Part shown: piece by piece, positions 7,833-15,996 of the stretch
How the letters are laid out: each line of letters opens with the position of its first letter
Position numbering within the stretch: the first letter of the stretch is position 1
Assembly (NCBI GenBank): GCA_024743015.1
Contig: JANSXJ010000001.1
Location: 1 to 27,606, forward strand
Direction: 5' to 3'
Origin: Hyphomonas sp.
GTDB lineage: Bacteria; Pseudomonadota; Alphaproteobacteria; Caulobacterales; Hyphomonadaceae
DNA length: 27,606 nt
Position numbers and translations under genes: made by a program
The notes under the pieces: model-generated
Told to the model about the DNA's origin: nothing
The model's database searches: none
Seen by the model: the letters and a program-made list of their open reading frames with translations, nothing else

Positions 7833-8156
7833 CTAGTCGCGCGGGTTCCAGAGGAGTACGTGACGCCCTTTTTGGCCTTTTACGGGGGCAAGGTTTGCGT
7901 AGATTTTGCGAGGGCCGATCTGCGGGTCTGCCAGCGTGATCGAAACGTATTCGCGGCCCGATGCCTTGGCTTTGCGAAGCCATCCACCACCTATTTCGGT
8001 TGAGGTTTCACCGGCATAGATGCGGTAATCGGGTTGCTCGTCGGCAGCTTTTTCGGCGTTCTTTTCTATGCGGATTGAGCTTGTGAGGTTTATCATTGCA
8101 AGAGCGCCTTCAAAGCCTGATTTGGTTTCGCTGACATATCCTAGTGCGTTGGCCAT
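7833..8156 (-). CDS. DUF736 family protein
   Basis: This 107-residue protein begins MANALGYVSETKSGFEGALA and ends LAPVKGQKGRHVLLWNP, matching DUF736, a small beta-rich family carried widely by alphaproteobacterial conjugative elements. Its biochemical role is not established. A longer reading from 8381 exists but its first 75 residues look like noise. The ATG at 8156 is chosen because AAGGAAA lies about seven bases upstream and the family starts there. A terminator follows the stop, and about 410 gene-free bases precede it, so it is probably its own transcript. If the nic call is correct it lies in the leading region, entering the recipient soon after traF. Confidence 0.9.
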   Translation of the reverse strand: MANALGYVSETKSGFEGALAMINLTSSIRIEKNAEKAADEQPDYRIYAGETSTEIGGGWLRKAKASGREYVSITLADPQIGPRKIYANLAPVKGQKGRHVLLWNPRD

Positions 8157-8568
8157 GGTGTATTTCCTTTCGTTTCCATGTATCGAGTAGGACCCTTTGT
8201 CCTCGTCGACGCCGGACCGCTGGGGCGATGCAGGGCGGGCCTGAACCGGAACGGGCGAAACGAAGTGGAGCACCTGCGAGGGCAAGAAATTTGTTTCGCG
8301 GTGAATGCGCAAAGCGCAGAGGAAATTTCTTGCCTTGGCAGGTTTCATGGCCCGGCAGACATCGTCCAGGTCACACGGCAAGAGAAGGGAACAAGGGGCT
8401 CAAGGCGTACTTTCCGGAAACGGAATAACCCGCCTGGCTGACAAACGGCCATGTTCCCTGCACCCAGATACGGCGCGATGGTTGGCGTCTCGAAAACCAA
8501 CGAATGCCATGAGCTTTAGAAATCCGACGACAATAAATGCGCAGAATGTCGACTGATCAGCACATTGC
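8157..8568. other. Gene-free stretch upstream of DUF736
   Basis: I see no supportable protein gene in these 412 bases on either strand: the open frames lack ribosome sites and recognisable sequence. The stretch must hold the DUF736 promoter. Its notable content is the large stem-loop at 8272-8343, listed separately. No T-run follows that stem on either strand, so it is not a simple terminator. Confidence 0.6.
8272..8343. repeat. Long inverted repeat (21-base arms, 30-base loop)
   Basis: The left arm 8272-8292 and right arm 8323-8343 are complementary at 19 of 21 positions, including a perfect 12-base core GGCAAGAAATTT / AAATTTCTTGCC and a perfect 6-base outer block ACCTGC / GCAGGT. The loop itself holds a smaller hairpin, TGCGC-AAA-GCGCA (8306-8318). 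The total is 72 bases. Possible roles include a regulatory RNA structure, a single-strand-specific promoter or primase site in the leading region, or a protein-binding site; none is shown. Confidence 0.75.
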
Positions 8569-8715
8569 TCATTCGAGCGGAATGGCCAGTGGATCGATGA
8601 AGACCTGCCAGGCATTGCTTGCAAGGGCCGTCTTCCATTTGAGCGCATCCACGGCATTTTTCACCAAATGGCTCCGGGTTGTTCCGTCGCCATACAGGGC
8701 CGTCACCAGATACAT
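8569..8715 (-). CDS. Small 48-residue protein downstream of ardA
   Basis: The minus strand from ATG 8715 to TGA 8569 encodes 48 residues beginning MYLVTALYGDGTTRSHLVKN and ending FIDPLAIPLE. The ribosome site is excellent: GGGGAGG with eight bases to the ATG. The gene starts only 14 bases after the ardA stop, on the same strand, so it looks like the second gene of an ardA operon. The predicted protein is soluble, without a membrane segment or signal peptide, and I do not recognise its family. Its position next to ardA suggests an antirestriction or establishment role, which is inference. Confidence 0.65.
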   Translation of the reverse strand: MYLVTALYGDGTTRSHLVKNAVDALKWKTALASNAWQVFIDPLAIPLE

Positions 8716-8729
8716 GTCTTTGACCTCCC

Positions 8730-9293
8730 CTATCGCGCCCAGAAGATATGGACTTCATCAAAGCCGGTCTGAAAGACCATGATCTCGCCGTTCAGCGCCA
8801 TGTCTCGAGCGAGCGCTACCCAATCGATATAGTAGCGAAGGCTCTGTGGAATCTGCGTGCCAATGTCATCATGCAGCTGCTCGGCAAAGTCTGCAGCGCT
8901 ACGATATTCGCCCGCATATTCGTCAAAAGCCGCGCGCGCGTCAGCGAGATCATTGCCAAAATACTCAAGCACCTTGCCACCAAGCTCGCCATGGTCCTCG
9001 ACAAAATCAGCGAGTTCGCACACGGTCTCGAAGCTTGCATATTCGGAGAGATGCGCCCCTTCGAAGCCTTCGTAATCGTGGATCGCCCACTCTTCTGCAT
9101 GTGGGACTGGTGAAGCGGCGAGCATGGCGCGCACTTGCGTTCTGATCTCATCCGGGGTGGTGGCCGTGATCCAACTCCCATGCAGGCAGCCATTATTGTA
9201 GGCTGCAAGGCAGGCCACGTAGATGCGCGGTCTATCGGGATACGCGGGTGCGGTGCATGTTATCTGCGCGGGGTCCGGGTGGTGTTCGGTCAT
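8730..9293 (-). CDS. ardA: ArdA antirestriction protein
   Basis: This 187-residue acidic protein matches ArdA, a DNA mimic that blocks type I restriction enzymes when a conjugative element enters a new cell. The N-terminus RPRIYVACLAAYNNGCLHGSW is characteristic, followed by EEWAIHDYEGF and the acidic antirestriction region around FVEDHGELGGKVLEYF. The C-terminus DWVALARDMALNGEI also fits, and the length is slightly above the 165-170 common in enteric ArdA. The ATG at 9293 has AAAGGAG about six bases upstream; an upstream extension to 9512 looks like noise. It heads a short leftward unit with the 48-residue gene. Antirestriction genes usually sit in the leading region, which agrees with the proposed nic polarity. 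Confidence 0.93.
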   Translation of the reverse strand: MTEHHPDPAQITCTAPAYPDRPRIYVACLAAYNNGCLHGSWITATTPDEIRTQVRAMLAASPVPHAEEWAIHDYEGFEGAHLSEYASFETVCELADFVEDHGELGGKVLEYFGNDLADARAAFDEYAGEYRSAADFAEQLHDDIGTQIPQSLRYYIDWVALARDMALNGEIMVFQTGFDEVHIFWAR

Positions 9294-9641
9294 GTCAGTC
9301 TCCTTTGCGCTGCCTCGCATTCTTTCCCGCATCAGGCGGGGGTGGGCGGCGAAAAGGTGCTCCGCCGGAGCGTGCAAGGGCGCGGCGCAAGGGGCGCTGA
9401 AGGTAGGACACCTAAAGACGATTGATCTGGAAAACGTCCCGCCCCCTTGTGCGGCAACCGCGCTCTGGCAGACGCACCGTCCGTCCAAACCCGACTGTTC
9501 GGAAGAACCCATGAGGCCATTAGAAAACGGACAAAATGGGCCGGAAAGCCCACGATGACCCCGCCTAGAAATATCGGTTGAGCCATTTCCCGATTCTGCC
9601 TAATTTTCTCAAATAGGCTGATTTCGGCTCAAGGGGCGGCC
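9294..9641. promoter_or_regulatory. Divergent control region between ardA and the restriction-like operon
   Basis: These 348 bases lie between ardA (leftward) and the HTH gene (rightward) and must hold both promoters. I see no gene. Structures include the palindrome GCTCCG-C-CGGAGC near 9360-9372, and a hairpin TGGGC / GCCCA (9537-9552) that is followed by TTTT on the minus strand and so is weakly terminator-like or attenuator-like for ardA. The nested inverted repeat before the HTH gene (9578-9632) is listed separately. The left half is very GC-rich and the right end AT-richer. Confidence 0.5.
9578..9632. promoter_or_regulatory. Nested inverted repeats before the HTH controller gene
   Basis: The outer arms TTGAGCC (9578-9584) and GGCTCAA (9626-9632) enclose inner arms GCCTA (9598-9602) and TAGGC (9614-9618). 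The pair ends nine bases before the ATG of the HTH gene. Symmetric sites just ahead of a small DNA-binding regulator often serve autoregulation, which would suit timing of a restriction operon. The role is inferred. Confidence 0.4.
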
Positions 9642-9836
9642 ATGGAAACTGACATTCTGACCATCAAGGAAGTGGCGGAATATCTGCGATTAACGGAGAA
9701 AACCGCCTATCGGTTGGCCTCTGAGCGCAAGATTCCGGGGTTCAAAGTTGGCGGATCGTGGCGGTTCCGCAAAGGCGAGATCGACGAATGGATAGAGGAC
9801 CAGAAGACAGGGTCAAACAAGGCTGAGAAGCCATAA
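9642..9836 (+). CDS. Excisionase-family helix-turn-helix protein heading the restriction-like operon
   Basis: This 64-residue protein begins METDILTIKEVAEYLRLTEK and continues to KIPGFKVGGSWRFRKGEIDE, the standard excisionase/MerR-type HTH (HTH_17). The helix-turn-helix spans about residues 5-27, and the G-SWRFRK wing is typical. AGGGG lies five to nine bases ahead of the ATG. The stop is 13 bases before the SNF2-helicase start, so the genes share a transcript. Small HTH proteins at the head of restriction or phage-defence operons often delay or balance expression; a controller role is inferred. It differs from the RdfS-like protein at 7421 in sequence and is not a duplicate. Confidence 0.85.
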   Translation: METDILTIKEVAEYLRLTEKTAYRLASERKIPGFKVGGSWRFRKGEIDEWIEDQKTGSNKAEKP

Positions 9837-9849
9837 AAAGGGGGCGAGC

Positions 9850-12708
9850 ATGATCACCGACTATCACTCGAAACTGTTCGCTCACGAGCTGCTGCGCCGT
9901 CATTCGGTTGCGGATGCAGAGAAAATGGCGGGTACGTTGTTCGACGCGCAGGTCGACTTAAACCCGCATCAGGTTGAGGCCGCTCTATTTGCTTTTAAGT
10001 CCCCGCTTTCGAAAGGCGCGATCCTTGCCGATGAGGTTGGTCTCGGTAAAACGATCGAAGCGGGCTTGGTGCTGTCTCAGAAGTGGACTGAGGGAAAACG
10101 GCGTATCCTGATTGTGGGCCCTGCGAGCCTTCGCAAGCAATGGGCCCAGGAAATCGAAGAAAAGTTCTTCCTGCCGAGCTTCATAATCGAGTCGCGTAAT
10201 TACAAGAAGATCATCAAGGACGGCGGACATCGGCCATTTGAACAACCCGCCATAGTGATTTGTTCGTTCCAATTTGCGGCGCGCCATGCAGACGAATTGA
10301 TGGTCACGCCGTGGGACCTGGTGGTTATCGACGAAGCTCACCGCCTCAGAAATGTCTATCGACCTGACAACAAAGTGGGACGCGCGCTCAAGACCGCATT
10401 CGGCAATGTGCCAAAGATTTTGCTAACAGCGACACCACTCCAAAATTCGCTGATGGAGCTCTATGGGCTGGTCAGCATCATCGACGATTATGCCTTCGGC
10501 GACGCCAAAAGTTTTCGTGCGCAATATGCCCGGCTTGGAGATGGTCAGTTTGATGAATTGAAAGCACGGCTTGAACCGATCTGCCATCGGACACTCCGCC
10601 GCCAGGTGCTGGAGTATATTCGCTACACGAACCGTATCCCGATCACCCAAGAATTTGTTCCCGGCCCGGAAGAGCAAAAGCTCTACGATTTCGTCTCAGA
10701 GTATCTACAAAGACCGTCACTAGCGGCGCTGCCATCCAGCCAACGCACGCTCATGACTCTCATTCTTCGAAAGCTCCTGGCGTCATCGACTTTCGCCATT
10801 GCGGGTGCATTGAATTCACTAGCGAACAAACTCGAGCGTCAGTTGAAAGATGATGCGGCGCTTAAGAACAACCTCGAAGATCCCATCCCCGACGATATTG
10901 AGGAAGACTATGATGGGTTTGAGGAAACAGCAGAAGAATGGGTGGATGACGAGACGCCGCCCGAATTGCTGTCTGAGGATGACATTGCCGTCATTGAAGA
11001 AGAGATCGCAGAGCTTCGACGCTTTAAAGACTTAGCCGTTTCGATTACCGAAAACGCCAAAGGTAAGTCGCTTCTGACAGCTTTGGCAGCGGGCTTTGAC
11101 AAAGCCGATGAGCTGGGAGCCGCGCAGAAGACGATCATCTTCACTGAGTCCCGGCGCACTCAGGATTATCTCGTCCGCCTTTTGTCAGAGAATGGCTATG
11201 CGGGCGACCTCGTCCTCTTCAATGGCTCGAACGCCGATGAGCAGTCAAAAGCGATCTATGAGCAATGGAAAACGGCTCATGCCGGAACCGACAAGGTTAC
11301 CGGCTCGCGCACAGCGGACATGCGCGCGGCGCTGGTCGACCACTTCCGCAACCACGCAAAAATCATGATCGCAACAGAGGCGGCAGCGGAAGGCATCAAT
11401 TTGCAATTCTGCTCGATGGTTGTGAACTATGACTTGCCCTGGAACCCGCAACGGATTGAACAACGCATAGGCCGCTGCCATCGGTATGGTCAGAAGCATG
11501 ACGTGGTGGTGGTCAACTTCCTCAACCGGAACAATGCCGCAGACCAGCGTGTGTTCGAACTGCTCTCAGAGAAGTTCCAATTGTTCAATGGTGTCTTCGG
11601 CGCGAGCGACGAGGTACTCGGATCAATTGAATCCGGTGTCGATTTTGAGCGCCGCATTTCAAAGATTTATCAAAGCTGCCGCACGCCTGATGAAATTGAA
11701 ACCGCCTTTGAGACGCTGCGCACAGAAATGGATGAGCAGATCGCGGAAACCATGGACAATACGCGCCAAAAGCTACTCGAGCATTTCGACGCGGAGGTGC
11801 ATGACCGCCTGAAGATGAATATGGAAAAGGCGAGCGCCTATCTTGACCGCTACACGACATTACTTTGGGCGCTGACCAAGCATGAGCTCGGCAAGCGAGC
11901 GAGCTTCGACGATGGCCACCACACCTTCACGCTGAAGCAGGCGATTGATGGCGTCGAAGCGCCTGTCGGCGGCTACTTCCTGCGCAAGGAAGGGCTGGAA
12001 GGCCACCGCTACCGGCTCGGACACCCCTTAGCCCAACACGTGCTTGAACGCGCGGCTGATCGCTCCCTCAATGGCGCATCGCTGACCCTCGATTACACAA
12101 ACTGGCCTGCTCAAGCCGCCGCGTTGGAGCCCTTTGTCGGTGCGCGCGGTATTGCCGTGGCGCATAAGCTTTCCATTCGCGGCGCGGACGACCAAGACCA
12201 TATCATCATCGCGGCACAGACAGATCAGGGAACCAGCCTCAGCGAAAACGCAGCGCGGCGACTTTTCGATCTTCCTGTACAAGGACAATCCCCTTCCAGC
12301 GTCGAAGCAAGACCAGAAACACAAACGCATATTGACCAGACGCGCCAGCGCATTCTCGAAGAGCTCGCTGCGAGGCAAGCGCAATGGTTTGATGATGAGA
12401 TGGAGAAGCTCGACAACTGGGCGGAAGACAAGCGCGCTGGGTTGAAGGCCGACCTCAAAGACTATGACGACCAGATTAAGGCGTTGAAAAAGGAAATCCG
12501 CCTTGCGGGCGGCCTACCCGAGAAGCTCAGCCTGCAGCGCAAGGTACGCGACCTGGAATCCAAACGCGATGTCGCCTGGCGCGCCTATGACGAGGCAGCC
12601 AAAGACATTGAAGTTCAAAAAGATAACCTGCTCGACAGTGTTGAAGAGCGTCTCGGCCAAGATGTAACCGACGAGACGCTTTTCGTCATTGAGTTTGAGA
12701 TTGTGTGA
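9850..12708 (+). CDS. SNF2/RapA-like superfamily 2 helicase
   Basis: This 952-residue protein has the two RecA lobes of an SNF2-family DNA translocase. Motif I is DEVGLGKT (61-68), motif II DEAH (161-164), motif III LTATPLQNS, and motifs V-VI lie in NYDLPWNPQRIEQRIGRCHR with the RYGQ that marks RapA/SNF2 proteins. An acidic insert at about residues 335-385 separates the lobes. The C-terminal quarter, from about residue 830, is strongly charged and predicted coiled coil, ending in EEILDD-like acidic sequence. GGGGGCGAGC precedes the ATG. The stop overlaps the alternative GTG of the methyltransferase gene. No nuclease domain is visible. DISARM uses an SNF2-like helicase (DrmD), but no other DISARM component is present, so this is a helicase associated with type III-like Mod and Res. 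Confidence 0.9.
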   Translation: MITDYHSKLFAHELLRRHSVADAEKMAGTLFDAQVDLNPHQVEAALFAFKSPLSKGAILADEVGLGKTIEAGLVLSQKWTEGKRRILIVGPASLRKQWAQEIEEKFFLPSFIIESRNYKKIIKDGGHRPFEQPAIVICSFQFAARHADELMVTPWDLVVIDEAHRLRNVYRPDNKVGRALKTAFGNVPKILLTATPLQNSLMELYGLVSIIDDYAFGDAKSFRAQYARLGDGQFDELKARLEPICHRTLRRQVLEYIRYTNRIPITQEFVPGPEEQKLYDFVSEYLQRPSLAALPSSQRTLMTLILRKLLASSTFAIAGALNSLANKLERQLKDDAALKNNLEDPIPDDIEEDYDGFEETAEEWVDDETPPELLSEDDIAVIEEEIAELRRFKDLAVSITENAKGKSLLTALAAGFDKADELGAAQKTIIFTESRRTQDYLVRLLSENGYAGDLVLFNGSNADEQSKAIYEQWKTAHAGTDKVTGSRTADMRAALVDHFRNHAKIMIATEAAAEGINLQFCSMVVNYDLPWNPQRIEQRIGRCHRYGQKHDVVVVNFLNRNNAADQRVFELLSEKFQLFNGVFGASDEVLGSIESGVDFERRISKIYQSCRTPDEIETAFETLRTEMDEQIAETMDNTRQKLLEHFDAEVHDRLKMNMEKASAYLDRYTTLLWALTKHELGKRASFDDGHHTFTLKQAIDGVEAPVGGYFLRKEGLEGHRYRLGHPLAQHVLERAADRSLNGASLTLDYTNWPAQAAALEPFVGARGIAVAHKLSIRGADDQDHIIIAAQTDQGTSLSENAARRLFDLPVQGQSPSSVEARPETQTHIDQTRQRILEELAARQAQWFDDEMEKLDNWAEDKRAGLKADLKDYDDQIKALKKEIRLAGGLPEKLSLQRKVRDLESKRDVAWRAYDEAAKDIEVQKDNLLDSVEERLGQDVTDETLFVIEFEIV

Positions 12709-12719
12709 GGAAGACGCCC

Positions 12720-14711
12720 ATGACCGACCAACCTGAAAAAATGCCCCTCACCAGTATGGATATCGCTGCTGAAAAGCGAGAGGCGCTCAAGCAATTATTC
12801 CCGGAAGTCTTTGCGGAAGACTCCATCGATTTCGATCAGCTGAAGCGCGTGCTCGGTGACTGGGTTGAGCCCGGCAAAGAACGCTTCGGCCTCACTTGGC
12901 CGGGCAAGGCCGAGTGTATGCGGATCATCCAGAGTCCGAGCGTCGCCACGCTGAAGCCCATGCGCGACGAGTCCGTCAACTTCGACGAAACGGATAACGT
13001 CTTCATCGAAGGCGACAATCTGGAAGTACTGAAGCTGCTTCAGAAGGCCTATTTCGGCAAGGTCAAGATGATCTACATCGATCCGCCCTATAATACTGGC
13101 AAGGAGTTCATTTATCCCGACAAATTCGCCGAAACGCTCGACACTTACCTAGCTTATTCAGGACAGGTCGATGACGAAGGTCGAAAATTCTCTACAAATA
13201 CCGACACGGGTGGTCGGTATCACTCAAGCTGGCTAAGCATGATGTACCCTCGCTTGTATCTGGCAAGGAATCTTCTTCGTCGCGATGGAGTGATCTGCAT
13301 TTCGATCGATGACCATGAGGTTATGAACCTCCGGTCAGTTTGCGATTTGATATTTGGGGAAGAGAATCATGTCGCTACAATCTCGGTGCTGAACAACCTT
13401 AAGGGGCGCAACGACCGAAAGAACGTCGCGACCAGTCACGAATATATGATTTTGTATGGCAATGAGAATTTTGAATCGTATGGATTGCCGCTCACACCAG
13501 AACAACTTGAGCAATATAAGTACAAAGACTCTGAAGGTCATGCATTCGCGCTGCGAGACCTAAGAAAAAGGGGCGGTGCTGATAAGCGGTCCGATCGGCC
13601 CAACCTATTCTTTCCGATCTACTACTGCAAAGAAACAAAAGAATGCAGCCTTGATCGGCAATCAGACGAGCATGTAGAGATCTTGCCAATGCTCAGCGAT
13701 GGAACTGACGGCTGTTGGCGTTGGGGAAAAAAGCGAGTCAGCGAAAATTTGATGCGCCTCCACGCAAAATATAACAAGGCTAAAGATAAATGGGGCGTAG
13801 AGTATCGGGTCTACCTCGACCCCAAAATTAATGGAGACATCGACGATGACGAGGCAGATGATGACGACGTAGAATTTGAGCGCACGTCAAAAACTAAATC
13901 ATTTTGGTGGGGAGCAGATGTATCGACCGACCATGCAGTTCGTCAATTTAAAGAGCTTTTTGATGGGATGACCACGGATTACCCGAAGTCACCTAAACTG
14001 ATCCAGCGATTACTGCATATGGCGACGAAAGATGGTGATCTCGTCCTGGACTTTTTTGCAGGATTTAGCACCACGGCTCACGCTATACTTGAGCTCGATA
14101 AACAGCTGGGGGAGCGGCGTTCGTTCATCATGGTTCAGCTTCCGGAGCCCTGCGCGCTTGAATCTGAACCAGCAAAGCGCGGCTATTCCACTATATCGGA
14201 TTTATCACGTGAGCGTATCCGTAGAGTGATCTCAAAGATTGAGGCGATCGATTCATCAGAGCTCCCCTTGTCTGGAACAGACGCGAAAGCGGATCTCGGT
14301 TTTAAGTCATTCCAGTTGTCACGTACGAATTTCCGTATATGGGAGGGCGAGGCGCCGACCTTTGAATCCGAACTCGACCTCCACGTCCAAAACGTCGACC
14401 CGTCCGCCACACCCGAAGACATTGTCTACGAACTTCTTCTGAAGGCTGGCTTCCCGCTGACCACCAAAGTCAAAGCCGAGGAGATGGCGGGCAAGACCGT
14501 CTACAGCGTGGAGGATGGCGCGCTGCTCATCTGCCTCGACAATGAGATTACGCCCGCGCTGATCGACGCGCTCGCCGACGCCGATCCGCTGCAGGTCATC
14601 TGCCTCGATGAAGGCTTCAAGGGCAATGACCAGCTAAAGGCCAATGCCGTCCAGACCTTCAAGGCCCGCGCCGCCAGCCGCGAGACCGAAATCGTCTTCC
14701 GGACAGTGTAG
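12720..14711 (+). CDS. Type III Mod-like adenine-N6 DNA methyltransferase
   Basis: This protein of 663 residues from ATG 12720 is a beta-class amino-methyltransferase: catalytic DPPY (121-124, in IDPPYNTGKEF) comes before the SAM-binding motif DFFAGFSTTAHA (444-455). This order and the conserved FIEGDNLEVLKLL and FIMVQLPEPC blocks fit type III Mod subunits, which methylate adenine on one strand of a 5-6 base site. The usual SAM motif is FAGSGTT; here it is FAGFSTT, a mild deviation. The long region between the motifs, about residues 150-430, is the target-recognition domain and is AT-richer than the ends. GAGGAAG lies about seven bases before the chosen ATG; a GTG at 12705 would overlap the previous stop. 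The gene is followed by the DUF262-HNH gene, not directly by Res. Confidence 0.9.
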   Translation: MTDQPEKMPLTSMDIAAEKREALKQLFPEVFAEDSIDFDQLKRVLGDWVEPGKERFGLTWPGKAECMRIIQSPSVATLKPMRDESVNFDETDNVFIEGDNLEVLKLLQKAYFGKVKMIYIDPPYNTGKEFIYPDKFAETLDTYLAYSGQVDDEGRKFSTNTDTGGRYHSSWLSMMYPRLYLARNLLRRDGVICISIDDHEVMNLRSVCDLIFGEENHVATISVLNNLKGRNDRKNVATSHEYMILYGNENFESYGLPLTPEQLEQYKYKDSEGHAFALRDLRKRGGADKRSDRPNLFFPIYYCKETKECSLDRQSDEHVEILPMLSDGTDGCWRWGKKRVSENLMRLHAKYNKAKDKWGVEYRVYLDPKINGDIDDDEADDDDVEFERTSKTKSFWWGADVSTDHAVRQFKELFDGMTTDYPKSPKLIQRLLHMATKDGDLVLDFFAGFSTTAHAILELDKQLGERRSFIMVQLPEPCALESEPAKRGYSTISDLSRERIRRVISKIEAIDSSELPLSGTDAKADLGFKSFQLSRTNFRIWEGEAPTFESELDLHVQNVDPSATPEDIVYELLLKAGFPLTTKVKAEEMAGKTVYSVEDGALLICLDNEITPALIDALADADPLQVICLDEGFKGNDQLKANAVQTFKARAASRETEIVFRTV

Positions 14712-14724
14712 GAGGGATCGAGCT

Positions 14725-15996
14725 ATGAAAATAAGCAAACAGCCATACCCGATCACTACACTGTATGGTCTACGAGACAGGATTGATCCGACACCGGATT
14801 ACCAACGCCCGCCTGCGTGGTCAAAGAAACAGAAGCAACTACTTATCGACACGATCTTACGCGGATATGACGTGCCTAAAATGTACTGGCAGCGCTTAGA
14901 GAAAGGCGCCCCTTTCGAGTTTGCCGTCATCGATGGCCAGCAACGATTGAGGACAATCTGGGAGTTCTGTGGCGGCGAGTTTGCGCTGGCTAAAGATATG
15001 GACCCGGTCGATGGCATCGAGATCGCGAAAAAGAAGTATGCAGATCTGGATTTTGATCTTCGATCCAAGTTCGACATCTATTTTCTGGACGTCGTGATTG
15101 TAGACGATGCCATACAGACTGATGAAGAAGACGAAGTGCGGGATATGTTCCTGCGTCTTCAAAACGGCACCACGCTCAAGGCCCAAGAAAAGCGCAACGC
15201 CATGCCAGGACAGATGCGCGACTTCATCAAAGATGTTGCAGGCCATAGGTTCTTTGAGAATTGCAAGTTCACGAATTCGCGTTTTGCATTCGACCATATC
15301 GCAGCACAAATGGTCCGATTGGAAATGGCTGGAGAGCCAACGAGCGTTAGGGATGGTGACCTCAACAAGATGTATGAGGGCAACCGCGCCTTTGACCCGA
15401 ACGGCAAGGTGGCTAAGAAAGTTCGCCGTGTCCTTGATTACCTTCTGCGCGCCTTTCCCGACAAAACACCGGAACTCGAACGGTACAACGCAATTGTTCT
15501 CTATTGCCTCTCATCAACACTCATTGGCTGCTACGCTCATTCGGGGACTGAAGAAGCGCTAGCGAAGTGGTTTATCGAATTCGAGACTGAACGGCGAAAG
15601 AATGAAACGCTGGATGAAGAAGAACGTGATCCGCAACTGATTGAATACCGACGGCTCACAAGCCAATCGACTGATAGTGAAGAGTCAATCCGTGCCCGTC
15701 TGGAGTTCATTGAGAGACGATTTTTCCTGGCCTATCCGGATATCGAGCCTTTGGACGAAACGAGGATCTTCACACCAGAACAGCGACTGGCGATTTACCG
15801 CAAGAATGACGGCCATTGCCAATTGAAGATAAAATGCAATGGCGAACGTCTCGCATGGGCAGACTGGCATGCCGACCATATCGTTGCGCATTCAAATGGC
15901 GGCAAAACCGTTGTCTCCAATGGTCAGGTGGCGTGCGGACCTTGTAATTGGGTCAAGAGCAATAAGCCTGATCCCAATGGGGCGACAACCTCATGA
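14725..15996 (+). CDS. DUF262 (GmrSD/BrxU-like) protein with C-terminal HNH nuclease domain
   Basis: This protein of 423 residues starts at ATG 14725, with GGAGGG eight bases upstream. Residues about 8-150 match DUF262, a ParB-like domain found in the modification-dependent enzymes GmrSD, BrxU and SspE. The defining DGQQR motif is at 70-74 (AVIDGQQRLRTIWEF), and DYQRPPAW precedes it. The C-terminus, about 345-415, has an HNH-type site: CQLKIKC (about 362-368), DWHADHIVAHSNGG (from 380) and CGPCN (404-408), with two Cys pairs likely binding zinc. The middle is helical. It ends in an ATGA overlap with Res, so the two are translationally coupled. Its likely role is cleavage, possibly triggered by modified DNA or by the operon's methylation state; that is inference. 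It occupies the place of a small accessory gene in Mod-Res operons. Confidence 0.85.
   Translation: MKISKQPYPITTLYGLRDRIDPTPDYQRPPAWSKKQKQLLIDTILRGYDVPKMYWQRLEKGAPFEFAVIDGQQRLRTIWEFCGGEFALAKDMDPVDGIEIAKKKYADLDFDLRSKFDIYFLDVVIVDDAIQTDEEDEVRDMFLRLQNGTTLKAQEKRNAMPGQMRDFIKDVAGHRFFENCKFTNSRFAFDHIAAQMVRLEMAGEPTSVRDGDLNKMYEGNRAFDPNGKVAKKVRRVLDYLLRAFPDKTPELERYNAIVLYCLSSTLIGCYAHSGTEEALAKWFIEFETERRKNETLDEEERDPQLIEYRRLTSQSTDSEESIRARLEFIERRFFLAYPDIEPLDETRIFTPEQRLAIYRKNDGHCQLKIKCNGERLAWADWHADHIVAHSNGGKTVVSNGQVACGPCNWVKSNKPDPNGATTS

Noticed and set aside
8157..8381. N-terminal extension of DUF736 to 8381
   Set aside because: The family starts at the ATG at 8156 with a good ribosome site; the additional 75 residues look like non-coding translation and run through the stem-loop.
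9294..9512. N-terminal extension of ArdA to 9512
   Set aside because: The extension is Arg/Ala-rich noise from the divergent promoter region, and the ATG at 9293 has AAAGGAG in place.
7421..9836. The two small HTH proteins as duplicates of one gene
   Set aside because: Both have the excisionase fold, but their sequences differ outside the few family positions.
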